64,000 bases of DNA, taken from contig NC_080702.1 of the NCBI RefSeq assembly GCF_030445035.2, positions 30,999,843 to 31,063,842 of the forward strand, given 5' to 3'. Shown here one piece after another: positions 23,501-34,532 of this stretch. Origin of the DNA: Dasypus novemcinctus (taxonomy: Eukaryota > Chordata > Mammalia > Cingulata > Dasypodidae). How positions within the stretch are numbered: position 1 is the first letter of the stretch; each line of letters starts with the position of its first letter. Under the pieces are notes generated by a model, which saw only the letters and a program-made list of their open reading frames with translations, was not told where the DNA came from and ran no database searches. Made by a program: the position numbers and the translations under genes.

Positions 23501-24422
23501 TCATTTTTGATGTATGAATTTATGGCTATAAATTTCCCTGTCAGTACTGCTTTTGCTGCATCCCATAAGTTTTGGTATGTTGTGTTATCATTTTCATTAG
23601 TTTCAAGGTATTTATTAATTTCTTTTGAGATTTCCTCCTTGTCCCAATGTTTTTCTAAGAGTGTCTTGTTTAAATTCTAAATATTGGTGCCAAATCTGGG
23701 TCTCTGGCCCTTACAGATAACCAGCTTCACTCACAGTGGTCAGAGAAATTATTTTGTACGATTTCTAACATTCTGAATTATTGAGTTTTTTTTTATGTGA
23801 CCCAGCATGTGGTCTATCTCAGAGAATGATCCATGTGCATTTGAAAGAATGTATATCCTGCTGTATTTGTTTGCAATGTTTTTTATTTGTCTATTAGGTC
23901 CAGCTCCTCTCACATACTGTTCAAATTGTTTGTTTCTTTATTGATTCTCTTTTGAGATGTTCTGTCAAAAGTTGATAGTGACGTATTAAATTACCCCGTT
24001 ATAATTGTACAGGCATCTATTCCTTCACTTAGTTTTTCCAATGTTTGCCTCACATTTTTGGAGTCACACTCATTAGGACCATTAATGTTTTGATTGTTCT
24101 TCCTTCTTGGAAGATTATCACTTTCATTAATATCTAGTTTACATCGCTGTCTCTCACAACTGTTTTGCATTTAAAATCAATTTTTTTCAGATATTAATAT
24201 AGCTACTCCTGCCCTTTTTTTGTTTTGTTTGCCTGTAAGACTGTTTTACAGCCATTCACTTTCAACTTTCTTGAATCCCTGGGTTTAAGATGTGTTTCTT
24301 GGAGACAGCATATAGATGGGTTATTTCCTTATCCAATCTTCCAGTCTGAGTCTCTTGACAGGTGAGTTTAATCCATTGACATTCAATGTTATTATTTTCA
24401 AGGATTCACTTATATTAACCAT
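20592..24422 (-). pseudogene. L1#2 ORF2, heavily broken
   Basis: Starts at the ATG at 24422 with MVNISESLKIITLNVNGL, the endonuclease start. Reverse transcriptase blocks are at 22876-23247 (NEKGDITTDPTEIK), 22576-22809 ([19 protein letters not shown]) and 22122-22433 (SLFADDVIL catalytic motif). The C-terminal domain is at 20772-21335 (DRRLISCIYKEVY, then HDPAIPLQCIYP). Many stops and frameshifts, so no product is expected. Confidence 0.9.
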
Positions 24423-24545
24423 ATTTTCTTTGGATTTGGTTTGTCTTATTTCATTTGATTTTTTCCCCCTGGTTTTGTTTTTCAGCTCTCTTACAGCCAC
24501 CTCCAACCATGTCTCTCTCTTGTTGTTTTTCTTTCTTCCTGCAGA

Positions 24546-25405
24546 ACTCCCTTTAGTATTTCTTGAAGGGCAGGATTCTTCTTGGCATACTCTCTTAGAT
24601 TCTGTGTATATGTGAATATTTTGAACTCTCCATCATTTTTGAATGCTAACATTGCTTGATAGAGTATTCTTGTTTGGAAATTTTTTATTTTAGAACCTTG
24701 ACTATGTTATACCACTGCCTTCTTTCCTCCATGGTTTCAGATGAGAAATCAGCACTTATTCTTATGGAATCTACCTTGTATGTGATCCTTCTCTTTTCTC
24801 TTGCTGCTTTTAGTATTTTCTCTTTGTATTGAGCATTGGATAATTTGACAAGTGTATGTCTTGGTTAGGCCATTTGGATTTATGCTGTTTGGGGTGTGTT
24901 GTGCTTCCTGGACATGTACATCCATCTCCCTCAGTAAATTTGGGAAGTTTTCAGCTATTATTTCCTCCAACACCCCTTCTGCTCCCTTCCCCTTCTCATT
25001 ACCTTCTGGAATGCCTATAATGCAATTTTTTGTGCATTTTGCATGACATTCAAGTCCCTAATTCCTAGCTCGGTTTTTTCTATCTTTTTATCGATCATTT
25101 CTACTATCAGTTTGATTTCAAATGTACTGTCTTCCACATCTCTAATTCTTTCCTCTGTCTCTTTGAGTCTGCTGTTATTTTCAGAGAGTGTATTTTTTAT
25201 TTCTTGAATGGTGTTGTTCATATCTGTTATCTTTTTGAGTATGATTACAATTTCTTCTGTATTCTCTCCAAGTGTTTTCTTCATATTCTTGATTTCCTTT
25301 CACTTCATCAATTTCATCCCTAATATGTGTTTTGAAAGCTTTAATTACTTGTTTGAAGTTCTGCTCCTTTTCTTAGTTTCTAGTTTGTTCATTGGATTGG
25401 GGCAT
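24546..25405 (-). pseudogene. L1#2 ORF1, broken
   Basis: Coiled-coil part at 25015-25284 (NNSRLKETEERIRDVEDST). RNA-binding part near 24749-24973 (MLEEIIAENFPNLLREMDVH, then QEAQHTP), aligned with the same blocks in L1#1. The start codon corresponds to the L1#1 start, at 25405. Several frameshifts. Confidence 0.85.
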
Positions 25406-25849
25406 GTTTTCCTGATTATTGGTTTGGTTTGTAATTTTTTGTTGCTCTTTGGTCATCAATCTTGACAGGTTTAATCTGTTGCTTAGCTTCTTTGTCTAGA
25501 TTGGAGTTTAATTCATTGTTGTTTTTGCATGTGTGTTAAGTCTTCTCTTTGTCACTTTTTTCTTCTTATTCTATTTCCTTATTGTTTTCTAAGTTTACTT
25601 GAAGGAAAAATATTAGAGAAACCAAAAAGTGTAAGAGAAGAAAATGAATAATAGTAGTGTTCATAGTAAATATTAACAGAGGAATGATCTGAGATCTAGG
25701 AGAATGGATATTTGACACATGTAAAATACTCAATAACCAGTATACTAGCAGCAGGAGGCCACAGAGCCAGGGGATCATGATGACCATGTCGAGTTATAAA
25801 CATAAGAAAAAAAGAGTACATATAATGATACAGTAAACTGAATACAGCA

Positions 25850-28031
25850 ATAGTGTTTATCCTTTCCTTGTACAAATACTTACCTCCAGATTATCAGGTA
25901 GGTGTCAGATCACAGCTTTCCTCTACTCCCCAAATGCCTTTAAGCCTATCATCCAATAGACATAGTTTTTCTTACTCCAAGATTGCATCCTCCATTTTGA
26001 GAATTTCAACAGCTGAGAACAAATATAAATCATTTTCTACTTTTGGGTCTCATTGCTCTGTACTGTCCTTGTTTTATGGTACAGGTGTGTAAGTGCATCT
26101 CAACTCTGCTGCTACCCCAAATTCAAGGGCAAATTCAATTTCATCAGTGTTGTACACAGTGATCATTTTCACTCACTGGGAAGAGGTTGGGCATAAGGCC
26201 CTCAAGATTCATCCATGTTATCACATGTGTTTGTACTGTATTCGTTCTTATAGCTGAGTGGTATTCCATTGTATTTATATAACGCATTTCCTTTATCCAT
26301 TCATCTGTTGATGGGCTTTGGGTTAATTCCAACTTTTGGCAATAGTAAATAGTGCTGCTATGAACATTGGTGTGCATATATCAGTTTGTGTCCTTGTTTT
26401 AGTTCTACTGCGTATATACCCAGCAATGGAATTGCTGGATCATATGACAAATCTATAGCTAGTTTTTTGAGAATACACCAAACTGTCCTCCAGAATGGCT
26501 GGATCCTTCTGCATTCCCACCAGCAGTGGATGAGTTACTCTTCCTACACAATCTCTCCAGCACTTGTAGTTTTCTGGTTTTTTTCATAGCTGCCAATTTT
26601 ATGGGAGTAAGATGGTATCTCATTATAGTTTTGATTTGCATGTCCCTAATAGCTAGTGATTTGGAGCATTTTTTCATGTGCTTTTTAGCCATTTGTATTT
26701 CTTCTTCAGAGAAGCATCTGTTCAAATCTTTTTCCCATTTTTTAAATGTTTTTTTTTGTCTTTCTATTTTTCAGATATAGGATATAGTCTCCTGTTGGAA
26801 ACTGAGGCACAATGGCCTCTCAAGGAAAGATGTGCTGTCTCCATGCTTGTGCTGTCTCCATGACTATGCTTGCAACCTAAGGAATACAGTGATTGGGAGT
26901 TCCTGGCAAATGGGCTGAAGCTGTTAGAGGCTAAAGGAAAAGATGAGCTCATACCTTTTGTAATGTATAGAACACTTAGACTTTGAACCTTGAGATAAGA
27001 CTTTTTTTTAAAAATTCTTTAGACTATAGGTAATGTTGATTGTTAATATGTGTTGCTCCTTGATGTCACGAACACTATGTTAATGCTAATGTTTATGCTT
27101 AATGGCAGGTAGGCTGCTGTGGGCCTGCTTGTAGACACATACACTGTGGTATATAAAGAGCCCCTTGTAATCAATAAAGTTGTCTGATGAGCTTGAGAAA
27201 TCAATGCTCTCAGATCCCCTGAACCCAATCTTTCCTTGTCTTTCATTCCAGATACCCTTGGGTCACTGATTAACACTCCAACAGTCTCCTATCAGATATA
27301 TAGATACCAAATATTTTCTCCGATTGTTTAGACTTTCTTTACACTTTCTTGACAAACTCCTTTGAGGAGAAGAAGGCTTTAATATTGAGGAAGTCCCATT
27401 TATCTATTTGTTCATTTGTGTCTCGTGCTTTGGGTGTGATGAAGGTCAACCACCACACCAGAGAGCCAAAAGTGCCTACAATTGCAAGCAGGAGAATTGC
27501 ATCCATCATCCAAGTGGAATTGAAGCACCTTCTTGAAACAGAGGTGGAGTGAACATAACCACCCAGGGCCAACAGGATGGAGGAATAGAGTATGGATTAG
27601 AGTAGACTTGCTGATATTCTATTCTGGAACTATTGTGATTAGTAATGGAGGAAAATGTAACATTGATGTGGAGAGGGTGGCCATGGTAGCTGCTGAGGGT
27701 AGGGAGAGGGAAAAGGAAATGTGACATGGGGGTATTTTCAGAACTTTGAGTTGTCCTGGGTGGTACAGCAGGGACAGTTGCTGGGCATTGTCCTCCCATG
27801 GCCCACTGGGTGGACTGTGGGAGAGTGTGGGTTATGGTGTGGTCCATCGACCATGAGGTGCAATGGTGCTCAGAGATGTATTCACCAAATGCAATGAATG
27901 TCTCATGATGATGTAAGAGGTTGTTGTTATGGGGGGAGGAGTGGGGTCAGGGGAGTGGGGGTATATAGGGACCTCATATTTTTTTAATGTAACATTAAAA
28001 AAACAAATAAATACCAAAAAAAAAAAAAAAA
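25850..28031 (+). mobile_element. L1#3, probable twin-primed (5'-inverted) insertion
   Basis: The left part (25850-27440) is L1 in minus orientation: start of the 3' region, ORF2 C-terminus (26144-26725, QKLELTQSPSTDEWIKEM) and further ORF2 up to the junction. The right part (27441-28031) is L1 3' UTR in plus orientation ending in a run of A at 28015-28031. The two meet at about 27440-27444, where TGAAG could belong to either side. Inverted 5' half plus normal 3' half with poly(A) is the signature of twin priming. A solo LTR at 26793-27283 was inserted later. No clear target duplication around the whole was found. Confidence 0.7.
26793..27283 (+). mobile_element. Solo LTR inside L1#3, with 6-bp target duplication
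   Basis: Starts TGTTGGA and ends TCCAACA, a perfect 7-bp inverted repeat. GTCTCC flanks it on both sides (26787-26792 and 27284-27289). TATAAA at 27152 and AATAAA at 27173 set the plus orientation. L1 sequence continues across the two junctions, so this is a clean later insertion. A 6-bp duplication is typical of betaretrovirus-like (class II) elements, though not exclusive to them. Confidence 0.92.
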
Positions 28032-28051
28032 GAGACATGCAACATGTGCTT

Positions 28052-28205
28052 TGGAGTTGGATAGACCTGATTCAAAACCTAGGTTGGCATTTTATTTGCC
28101 ATGTGACTTTGATGAGTTACTTTATCTTGGTTAATCTCAGTGGCAGCAAATTCACTGCCCAATATCGATTCTCCTTTTTGTCCTTATACACAAACCCCAA
28201 TTAGT
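28052..28205 (+). repeat. MIR SINE fragment
   Basis: Reads TGGAGTTGGATAGACCTG, then a TTTGCCATGTGACTTTGATGAGTTACTTTATCTTGG block followed by CTCAGT, the core of mammalian-wide MIR. (The second block is spread over 28095-28130.) Diverged as expected for an old repeat. Confidence 0.6.
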
Positions 28206-28339
28206 TTTTGGCATCCATGTGCCAAGTTAATATTCAATTTTCCTTGTCTTGATGTTAGCCATTGAGATATATGAGGAAATTCTTGAGAGGGGCTTCCAAG
28301 AAATATTCTCATCCAGGAGCAGAATCACCAGGCAATCAA

Positions 28340-28560
28340 TTTTAGCCATTTCCAAAAAAAATAAAAAAATAAAAAAAATAAAATAAAATAAAAAGATTAA
28401 AAAAAAACACAAAAAACAAACAAACAAAAACAAAAAATGGGGGTGGGGGTATAAGGGAACCTCATTTTTTTTAATGTAATATTAAAAAATGAATAAAGAC
28501 AAAAAAAATAAAATAGAATAAAAAGAAAAAAACAACCAAAAAATTTTTTATCCATTTCTC
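28340..28560 (+). repeat. A-rich tracts with a minimal L1 3' end
   Basis: A-rich simple sequence at 28355-28435. Then comes a short copy of the L1 3' terminus (GTATAAGGGAACCTCA, then TTTAATGTAATATT) at 28437-28490 and another A-rich tail to about 28545. It looks like two closely spaced, very short L1 3' insertions or an internal duplication of one tail. Confidence 0.55.
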
Positions 28561-29804
28561 TTCTGCTTTCCCCTTTGTTTCTGGTGTAGACATAGTACCT
28601 GGACTAGAAGCAGCTATATTGTACATGAGGAAGCACTCTATACAGTAAGATGGCAGAGGATTTCTTACACAGCATGGAGCAAATGCACCATCCCTGGACA
28701 CTAAACCTCTGAACGTAAGATATACGGAAAAAATTAAAATTGCATTTGCTTAAGCCCCCTTTTTCTAGGTTTTCTGTTGCTTGCAGCAAAGCACATTCTA
28801 ATAGTCTCCTGTTTTGATATTATGGCATCATACTTAATGTCATTTGCTTATCAAAAAATTTAGCACATGGTAAATGCTAGGAAATGTTAAATTACCAATG
28901 TTGTTAGCAGGGATTCTATCCAAAGCCTTAAGAGGCATACTTGAGATCCCTAATGTCTGAGGCAAGACATGAGTTGGGGAGGGACATGAACCCAAATATA
29001 GAGCTATCAATTTTTGTAACTCTTTAGTTTATAAAATCTGTTTGGCTTCTAGTTGCACCTTCATTCAGCAGGGAAGGCTTCTACATTACATACTTAACCT
29101 TGGAGCTACTGCTGTTTTCCCATGGTTTCGAACACATCAATATTTAATTGATAACATTCTGTTACTGTGGGCAATTAATAGGAGCTACACAGCTTTTGTT
29201 ATATCAATTTTCCTGTATCTGAGGAGCAAAAAATTGATTTCACAAACTTACTGGTGCATATTGATCCAATACTTATCCCTAGGTCATTTCTATTTAATGC
29301 TTTTGTGCAGTCACTGGGAAAAGTCTCAGGACTGTCAAATGAAATGCACTTCTGTGGAGTTTTATCTATTACATCATTTTTCAAGTATTTTTGGTATCAG
29401 TAATATACTTTCAAGCTTGGAGATCTAGATCTTTTCTTTTCAAATGTTTTCATTTCTGAAAAATAAAAATAGGAACCAGCTAAAAATTATCTTTCATTAA
29501 AATCTGAAATCTCAGAAGACACTTTGCAAAGGAATTAGAAGCCTGTGTGTGTTTTAAAGAAAAGAATAGGATTTGTGTTTTAACCCTCTCTCTTAGATTT
29601 CATTAACTGGCTTGACATTATATAATACAACTATGTCTCCAACACTTTATTTGTTAGGGGTGATCTCTTTCTTCCTGTTCCCCAGGAGCCCTTAGTTAGA
29701 CAAGGGTAACCTTAAAAGAACAAAGAGAAGAAAGGCATGAGACTTCTGTAATAATAAGCCTTACAAGCAAACCTAAATATTTCTTTACTGAAATAGTTCC
29801 CTGT
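28561..29804. other. No gene recognised
   Basis: AT-rich sequence with one open frame of 128 codons at 29042-29428 that resembles no family I know. I treat it as chance. Confidence 0.4.
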
Positions 29805-30425
29805 CAACCAATATGTATAAATTATCAGTTCTGTGTTGGGCACATTCTAGGTCCTGGGGATAATGCAGTGAGTAAAATGGTCAAGACCCCTGTCCTCATA
29901 GAGCTTATATTCAAAAGAAATAGAGGTGTTGGAGAAGGGAAAAGTAGAAAGAAAAACAAGTGAATAAACAGTGTCATTTCAGATAGTGTTGATGTTGTGG
30001 GCAATATTATAGTAATGGAATAGAGAGTAGGAAGCTTGGATGGGAATTTGCTATCAAGATAAGATGGTCAGAACGTTTTTTAAGAGATGACATTTACGCT
30101 AAAATTTGAATGACAAGGAGGAAAAAGAGCTGTACACAAACAAGGTGAAGAACATTCCAGAAAGAAAGAAAAACTTGTGCAAAAGCCCTAAGGCAAGAAA
30201 AAGCTTAATTGGTTCAAGAAGCAGACTTTCAGAAAGCTAGTGGCTGAGTGGCTGGAGAGAGCAAGGGGCAAATGGGAGAGGGTGAAGTGAGAACAGAGGC
30301 CAGATTGTGAAAAATTTTACTCTTACAGACCACAGTAAAAACATTGGAGATTACATTCTGTGACTTGAGTAGCCACTGCAGGGCTTTAAGCATGGGAATA
30401 ATTGGATCCAGTTCATATTTTGTTT
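29805..30425 (+). repeat. L2 LINE fragment
   Basis: Diverged but collinear with L2: CTGTGTTGGGCACATTCTAG, TCCTGGGGATAATGCAGTGA, CCTCATAGAGCTTATATTC, AACATTCCAGAAAG, CTTGTGCAAAAGCCCTAAGG and GCAGGGCTTTAAGCATGG. Old mammalian repeat with no coding capacity. Confidence 0.75.
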
Positions 30426-30552
30426 CTTCAATCCTACTGTCCCTAACTAATTCTACATTTCATAGGAAGTAAAAGATTTTTTTAAAATTACAAAGAATGT
30501 AATTGTTTTCCCTCATACTTCAAAATTCAAAAGCTGCTGACTTGGTTTGTAA

Positions 30553-30775
30553 AGAATGGTTTTCAGCCAAGGATGAGTTTTGTCCTCCAGGGACACTTGA
30601 CAATGTCTGGAGCCATTTTTTTTTTTATTTTAACGATGAGGGTGTGATACTGGATCTAGTAGGCAGAAGCCAGAGATGCTACTAGATATCCTACAATGTA
30701 AACCCTCATTTCCCCCCACAATGCCCTGTCTGGCCCAAAATATCAATATTGCCAGGGTTTAGAAACTGTGCTGCA
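30553..30775 (+). repeat. MER5A-type hAT DNA transposon relic
   Basis: The order of blocks fits MER5A: TTGACAATGTCTGGAGCCA, then GGCAGAAGCCAGAGATGCTA, ATCCTACAATG, GGCCCAAAATATCAATATTG and a closing GGTTTAGAAACTGTGC. The first block is preceded by the GTTTTCAGCCAAGGA terminal part. Non-coding. Confidence 0.75.
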
Positions 30776-32330
30776 AAAGAAATTCAAACAATAGAATTGT
30801 AAGGACACTTATGACACTTGATCTAAAATATAAGAAGTGAATTTTGCTTGACTTGATGCTGGCCTCTTTACTCAAAAGATCCAACAACTCTCTAATAAAT
30901 AAATACATGAATGCATTTATATGAATAGACCAAAAACAAAGCAGTCAGACCTCAGCTATGAGCTTTCCCAACCAGTGATCAGTGTAGCTGGAGGGAACAG
31001 TTCAAGAAAGAAACACTAACCTGTGTGACTGTGTTTCAAAGTAACCACAGCTTTCAACCCATTGCTTATCAAAACAATTATATTCACTTTGATAGACAGC
31101 CAGGATATTGTTTTCCAAACTCTTCCCTGGGATAGAAAACCTACAGCTTCTCCAACACCCCTCAATGTAGATCTTATACACAGCAATGTCCTCCTGAACT
31201 CTGCTATCTCCTTGATGAGTAGGCAAATGCTCAAACATATGACTTCAATAAAGTAGTGGTCATGCTATGTATATTTTCACTTTAGGACAACCAACTTTCT
31301 TGGTGTGGAATTTATTCTCCAGTTGAATTTTACTATCATTTCATCTGGAGGAAAATTGTCTGAAGATGTGATAGTATTATATTTCAGCCATTGTAGTTTT
31401 ATTCTTTGTAATTAATAATACAATTGCTGTGTACTTCTCATTTTTGATGCAGGGCAAGAGAGACTTGGCAGTTGGAAGAGTTTACAAAATGTGTTATATT
31501 GTATTGCTTAATACCACATTAAGGAATCTTCCTTGCCTCTAAAGCAGTTCTGTTTGCTACATTCCAATGAGACTGTAAGTTACTTTGACTGGGAGAAGAG
31601 GAAAAAGAAGTCTATACTTTTAAATTGTTTCTTTTTTTCTGGGTTCTTATTTATATATATAATTATTCCATAACCTATATGATGATTGAGGATACTGATC
31701 TGCAGAAGCATGTAACTCAAACATAAGGCTATTTTCTTTTCCTCTGATATCTTTATGAACATAATCAAGACTTTGATACAGTCTTTGCTAGTCAATATTA
31801 TAACCCTGTTAATGTTTTGAATATATATAACAAATTTCCATTTTAAGCATTTACCTCTCACTAAAAATAAATTCCCTGTAATTCTGTTCAAATTAAGTAT
31901 TGTTTAAAAGTCTACCAGAGCCTGTCTCCTCTGTAAGAATAACAAAATATGGTTATTTCATAGATATGTAAGACTGTTCTAGTGTAAATAGTCATAAAAT
32001 TGATGGTAAGATATTATTATTATGTTCTTCAACATACTGTCTAAGTATATAGGAAAGAGAAGAAAGGAAAAAGTTGCTCAAGATGGAGATTTGTTATTGA
32101 ATTAAAATAATAGAAGATTAAGAAAAGGATTTTTATTCAAAGGGAAATATAACATTCCACTTTCCTGATGAATTGTTGCACTGTTAAAGTTAATCAATTC
32201 TGCTTGGTAAGTCTCCAATGCTAAACTCCTAGAATGAAATATTAACTAGTCATCCTAATAGTTGAAAAAGAAGCTATGTTAATACTCTAGCCTCCTCTCT
32301 CAAAAAAAAAAAAAAAAAAGAAAAAAGAAA
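30776..32330. other. No gene recognised
   Basis: AT-rich, no recognised repeat or exon; an A-run precedes the SINE at 32345. Confidence 0.4.
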
Positions 32331-32344
32331 AGAAAAAGAAAGCA

Positions 32345-32726
32345 TGGGAAACGGACTTTGGCCCAGTGGTTAGGGCGTCCGTCTACCACATGGGAGGCCC
32401 GCGGTTCAAGCCCCAGGCCTCCTTGACCCATGTGGAGCTGGCCCATGCGCAGTGCTGATGTGCGCAAGGAGTGCCCTGCTACACAGGTGTGTCCCCCGCG
32501 TAGGGGAGCCCCACGCTCAAGGAGTGTGCCCATAAGGAGAGCCACCCAGCGCGAAGGAGGGAGCAGCCTGCCTAGGAATGGCGCCGCCCACACTTCCCGA
32601 GCCGCTGACGACAACAGAAGCGGACAAAGAAACAAGACGCAGCAAAAAGACACAGAAAACAAACAACCGGGGGAGGGGAGGGGAAATAAATAAATAAAAA
32701 TAAATCTTTAAAAAAAAAAAAAAGAA
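32345..32726 (+). mobile_element. DAS-type SINE with 14-bp target duplication
   Basis: Box A TGGCCCAGTGG at 32359-32369 and box B GGTTCAAGCCC at 32403-32413 mark the tRNA-derived head. The GC-rich body with CCCATGCGCAG and AATGGCGCCGCCCAC follows, then a tail of AAATAAATAAATAAA and poly(A). AGAAAAAGAAAGCA is repeated at 32331-32344 and 32727-32740. Same subfamily as the copies at 2430 and 50807, with short internal length and little divergence, so recent. Confidence 0.95.
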
Positions 32727-32860
32727 AGAAAAAGAAAGCAAAGAAAAGAAACAGAAAAAGAAACCAAAATGGAAAGGGAAAAGGAGAGGGGAAGAGAAGG
32801 GGGAGGGGAGCAGAGAAGATAAGGAGAGAAGATTAAAATGTAGAGGCTAGGAGGAAGAAC
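32727..32860 (+). repeat. Purine-only tract
   Basis: About 130 bp of almost pure A and G with few interruptions, becoming G-rich at 32775-32815. It directly extends the SINE tail and target duplication. Confidence 0.8.
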
Positions 32861-33717
32861 TTTAACTGAGTTTAGAATTCATCATTGAAATAATAATATC
32901 AAGAAATAATATAAGTTTCAGGATGCTCCAGGAACAAGGAAAAACTAAATTATGAAAATCATAAAGACAGCTTCTACTCAAACCACCAACTTCAGTAATG
33001 ACCACTGCACCACATGGCTTGTCAAATTTCACACCCCCTTGGAAGCCATGATTACATTAATCATAACCAACTTTGTACCCTACTGGGCCAACCTGCTCAG
33101 GGAGCTGATAAACCAGATTTGGGCACTCAGCTTCAAGTATTTAGAGAGCAATAATAAGATCTGGCCTGCTTACTCATTGTAGCTTTTGAATATCATGTAT
33201 TGCTGCACAAAATGTCACTTTTTAAAGATAAAGAAGTTATATCCTCCAGTAATCAACTTTCATCAGTTGTTTAGGTTCATGTCACCAGCACTTGGTGTGA
33301 GTATTCCTTTGTAAACATACTTGGATTTCATGCTGCTTTGTTACATGGGTACTTGCATAAGTTATAGCCCGAACACTTGGATAAGGATTATAGGATATCT
33401 GTGCCTGGTGCATACATTTTGTTCTTTCATTTGACCAAGCATTTACTTTAAAAAGATAATATTAATAATTTCACCTTCTCATTTTTCCTTAATTTTTTTT
33501 TGTTAAATTATAATTAGTGCAAAATAAAATGGGCTTTACTTTTCTCTCTACTTTTTGTACCTTGCTCTTTTTGCCTAAGTCCCTAAAGCAGGCAGAAGGA
33601 CAATTTTAACTTATTTATCTTGAGTGTAGCTTTTCTCAACAAGTTTGATTTTTTTATCCCCATCATCACACAAGCCCCCTTAACAAGAAATGGGGAATTC
33701 TATTCCTCTTAATATTC
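32861..33717. other. No gene recognised
   Basis: Single-copy-like sequence. A 76-codon open frame at 32952-33182 looks like chance; no family recognised. Confidence 0.4.
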
Positions 33718-34095
33718 TGTGGAAGGTTGAATTACATATCCCAGGGAAAAGAAAAAACAAACAAACTTGTTCTTAATCATAATCCATTCCTGTGCATGTT
33801 ACTATTTTTGTTAAGATGTGGCCCAACTGAATGAGGTTGGGCCTTAATCCTATTCTTAGAGTCTTTATGGAGGAGAAGAACCTAGAAGTCAACTGAGCCC
33901 AAAAAAGAAAGGAGAGGACGCCACCCTGTGATGGGAAAGCCAAGTAACCCAAAGATTGATGGCCAGGCAGAACCTACAGATCCTGGGAGAAAGCAAGCAA
34001 GTCTCTGAAACCATGAGCTAATACATTCTTGTTGGTAAGCCACACCATGTGTGGTATTGTCCTAGAGCTGGCAAAGTAAGACATACCCAACATAT
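33718..34095 (+). repeat. MaLR-like LTR, solo
   Basis: GGTTGAATTACATATCCC, AATCCATTCCTGTG, TGTGGCCCAACTGAATGAGG, GGGCCTTAATCC and a late TGAGCTAATACATTC are collinear with the LTR at 43849-44768 read on its own strand, which abuts MaLR-type internal sequence. I therefore call this a solo LTR of the same broad group. The ends are approximate. Confidence 0.55.
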
Positions 34096-34532
34096 ATTTC
34101 TTAAATAATCTGTTCTCTTTTAAAAGTAAAAAAACTAGGGTGCATTACCAAACCGTTAATCATTATATGAAGAGCCCCCAAAATCCATTCATAAAGTGGA
34201 GTATATTTACAGTTAAGATATAGATAAGGTATCTATCTATCTAGAATCATCTTAATTCCAAATTATTCAAAGAATTAAGGCAAAAGTATGAATTGGAATA
34301 TATCACTTGCACCTCGAACTCAGCATTAAATTTGTAATCAGTGCCTTTGCACAGTCTGGAAAATGCAGTGGTGTTTATTATTTCTTGAATGCCTCCTAAG
34401 AAAACAGCTGATAAAATATTGACTAACACAAATGAATGCACAGCTAATGATTGGTTTTCTGGTGTTCCCAAGGTGATCGTAGAGAGGAAATAGTTGTTTT
34501 ATCAGGACAAACTCCATATCCTCTCAACTGAA
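34096..34532. other. No gene recognised
   Basis: Flank of the TBC1D22B retrocopy; no repeat family or exon identified. Confidence 0.4.

Larger units (their letters stand above)
17630..25850 (-). mobile_element. LINE-1 (L1#2), about 8.2 kb with long 3' region
   Basis: Minus-strand L1: partial 5' UTR (25406-25850), ORF1 (about 24546-25405), ORF2 (about 20592-24422) and a 3' region (17630-20591) ending in an A-rich tail (T-rich on plus at 17630-17660). The 5' UTR follows that of L1#1 for about 400 bp, then stops abruptly at about 25850 where L1#3 begins. Both ORFs are heavily interrupted, more than in L1#1. The distance from the ORF2 stop to the 3' end, about 2.9 kb, is long for an L1. Confidence 0.85.

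Noticed and set aside
27506-27847. 113-codon minus-strand frame also seen at 17780-18049
   Set aside because: The shared frame reflects the shared L1 3' UTR, in which there is no known protein.
29042-29428. 128-codon plus-strand frame with hydrophobic stretches
   Set aside because: No similarity to a known family, AT-rich composition, no splice or promoter context.
32359-32413. tRNA gene suggested by box A and box B
   Set aside because: It is the head of a SINE: body and A-tail follow with target duplications, and no full cloverleaf with an acceptor stem is present.
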